A DNA stretch of 6,309 nt from JBFWQM01 sp050249455 (GTDB lineage: Bacteria > Pseudomonadota > Alphaproteobacteria > MPNO01 > VGEU01): NCBI GenBank assembly GCA_050249455.1, contig JBFWQM010000280.1, forward strand, positions 1 to 6,309, given 5' to 3'. The stretch's first letter is position 1. Each line of letters opens with the position of its first letter. Made by a program: the position numbers and the translations under genes. The notes under the pieces are model-generated. The model worked only from the letters and a program-made list of their open reading frames with translations, was not told the DNA's origin and made no database searches. Below, piece by piece: positions 5,699 through 6,309 of this stretch.

Positions 5699-5729
5699 CG
5701 TTAACCATCCCGCATACGGAGCCGCTGCG

Positions 5730-6026
5730 ATGCACGTCATCAACGTCACCATGAAGCTGAAGCCCGAGAGCGTCGAGCCGTTCCTCAAGGAAGTGGCGCG
5801 GCACAAGGGCGAGATCGCCGCGCACGAGCCCGGCTGCCTGCAGTTCGACGTCGCCCAGGACAAGTCCGATCCGCTGGTCTACATCTTCTACGAGGTCTAT
5901 GCCGACGACGCCGCGCTCGCCCGCCACCGCGACTCGGCCTCGCTCAAGCAGTGGTTCGCCGCTTCCAAGGACTGGACGACCGAGCGGTCGGTCCACCACG
6001 CGGTGCGCACCGCGACATTGCGCTAG
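5730..6026 (+). CDS. Antibiotic biosynthesis monooxygenase (ABM) domain protein, YgiN-like
   Basis: A 98-residue single-domain protein, the usual size for this dimeric ferredoxin-like alpha+beta barrel family. Landmarks in order are the first strand HVINVTMKLKPE (2-13), helix EPFLKEVARHKGEIAAHEPG (16-35), strand CLQFDVAQD (36-44), strand YIFYEVYADDAALARHRDS (51-69) and the helix SLKQWFAASKDW (71-82). Relatives oxidise quinols or polyketide aromatics without metal or flavin, and others are heme-degrading or of unknown function; which applies here is not visible. GGAG at 5718-5721 precedes ATG 5730 by 8 nt. The frame is open back to an ATG at 5670, but that start would overlap the SDR gene and add 20 residues with no family likeness. 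It sits 31 nt after the SDR stop and is probably co-transcribed with it. Confidence 0.88.
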   Translation: MHVINVTMKLKPESVEPFLKEVARHKGEIAAHEPGCLQFDVAQDKSDPLVYIFYEVYADDAALARHRDSASLKQWFAASKDWTTERSVHHAVRTATLR

Positions 6027-6054
6027 CTTGCCCGGCCGCCGCCGGCAGGCTAGC
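6022..6054. repeat. Long inverted repeat at the end of the ABM gene
   Basis: GCTAGCTTGCC (6022-6032) pairs with GGCAGGCTAGC (6044-6054): eleven pairs, one G:U, around an 11-nt GC-rich centre. The left arm contains the ABM stop codon. There is no following T-run. It could act as a transcript-end hairpin, or as a two-fold operator over the promoter proposed for the VOC gene. Confidence 0.55.
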
Positions 6055-6056
6055 CT
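6028..6056 (+). promoter_or_regulatory. Candidate promoter of the VOC gene
   Basis: TTGCCC (6028-6033), exactly 17 nt, then TAGCCT (6051-6056). The -35 matches consensus at four of six positions and the -10 at three, including the key T, A and final T. A start near 6063 would give a leader of about 26 nt before GTG 6089. Both boxes overlap the arms of the inverted repeat, so a bound dimer there would block it. Confidence 0.4.
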
Positions 6057-6075
6057 TGCCGCAACGAATGCGCAT

Positions 6076-6081
6076 GGAGGG
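6076..6081 (+). promoter_or_regulatory. Ribosome binding site of the VOC gene
   Basis: GGAGGG lies 7 nt before GTG 6089. In-frame ATGs at 6068 and 6074 lack any upstream purine-rich site (the second would overlap this one), and ATG 6101 is too far away. This favours GTG. Confidence 0.6.
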
Positions 6082-6088
6082 CACGTCG

Positions 6089-6309
6089 GTGGCGACCAAG
6101 ATGAAAGACGAGTCGGCGTCCGGGCCGGCCCGGACCGATCGGCCGGATCCCGGCGCGGCGGTTGTCCGCACCACCATCCTGTCGCACGGCACCCTGGAAT
6201 GCCGCGACCTCGCCGCCTCGCGGAAATTCTATGAGGAGTTCCTCGGCCTCGAGACGGTCTTCCACGGCAAGCGCACCATGCTTATCCGCAAGGGCGGCTA
6301 CTGGGGCGT
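6089..6309 (+). CDS. VOC family protein (glyoxalase/dioxygenase superfamily), 3' end cut by window edge
   Basis: Seventy-three residues are visible before the right edge. After a polar, probably disordered N-terminal tail of about 24 residues comes VVRTTILSHGTLECRDLAAS (25-44), RKFYEEFLGLETVFHGKRTM (45-64) and LIRKGGYWG (65-73). This is the first beta-alpha-beta unit of a vicinal oxygen chelate domain: His33 is the expected first metal ligand, and SRKFYEEFLGLE is the signature helix. Members include glyoxalase I, extradiol dioxygenases and fosfomycin/bleomycin resistance proteins; the missing half holds the other ligands, so the reaction is undecided. GTG is chosen for its GGAGGG site; ATG 6068, 6074 and 6101 are alternatives that change only the tail. 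It begins 62 nt after the ABM stop, beyond a palindrome and a candidate promoter of its own. Confidence 0.85.
   Translation, partial: MATKMKDESASGPARTDRPDPGAAVVRTTILSHGTLECRDLAASRKFYEEFLGLETVFHGKRTMLIRKGGYWG

Noticed and set aside
5670..5729. A longer ABM protein starting at ATG 5670
   Set aside because: It lies inside the SDR C-terminal codons, has no ribosome binding site, and the added residues precede what is normally the first strand of the fold.
4778..5863. 361-codon minus-strand open frame over the right SDR and ABM genes
   Set aside because: A composition shadow: both plus-strand genes have catalytic or family motifs and good ribosome binding sites; this frame has neither.
1..6309. 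CRISPR arrays, tRNA or rRNA genes, insertion sequences, attachment sites, riboswitches
   Set aside because: No regularly spaced repeats, no cloverleaf-like segment with a CCA-type end, no transposase or integrase motif, and no untranslated gap long enough for a riboswitch. The longest gap between genes is 160 bases, so there is no unexplained stretch over 300 bases.

Overview
The window is a very GC-rich stretch of bacterial chromosome. Gene packing is dense, third codon positions are strongly G/C, and many long open frames on the opposite strands are only shadows. The gene types suggest a Gram-negative alphaproteobacterium, possibly Rhodospirillales-like: an extensin-like C-terminal domain protein, a glycosyltransferase family 25 enzyme of the LPS type and a small lipoprotein. 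The taxonomic guess is inference; no rRNA or tRNA is present to settle it. I see no insertion sequence, phage gene, integrase, CRISPR array or toxin-antitoxin pair.

Layout. On the minus strand at the left is a two-gene unit: a short-chain dehydrogenase/reductase (SDR, 508-1302) followed 2 nt later by a GTG-initiated family 25 glycosyltransferase that runs off the left edge (505-1). Divergent from it, on the plus strand, are an MscS-family mechanosensitive channel (1463-2608) and an extensin-family secreted protein with LAS-type metallopeptidase motifs (2615-3304). These two lie in the same reading frame, separated by one stop codon and two sense codons. Converging on them with an 18-nt gap is a zinc-type cation diffusion facilitator (CDF) with a His-rich N-terminus (4276-3323, minus strand). 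Divergent from the CDF gene is a small predicted lipoprotein made of two copies of a roughly 51-residue, two-cysteine repeat (4377-4874).

The right end holds a plus-strand run of three small metabolic genes: a second SDR (4946-5698), an antibiotic-biosynthesis-monooxygenase (ABM) domain protein (5730-6026), and the start of a VOC (glyoxalase/dioxygenase superfamily) protein cut by the right edge (from 6089). Together they look like part of a catabolic or detoxification cluster acting on a small carbonyl, quinol or aromatic compound. No substrate can be read from the sequence.

The genes are mostly ordinary. The observations most worth a second look are: the duplicated-domain lipoprotein; an 11-bp-arm palindrome directly at the end of the ABM gene that coincides with a plausible promoter for the VOC gene, with similar promoter geometry before the second SDR; and a perfect 7-bp-arm inverted repeat in the divergent CDF/lipoprotein control region. 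I do not see a convincing new multi-gene system.
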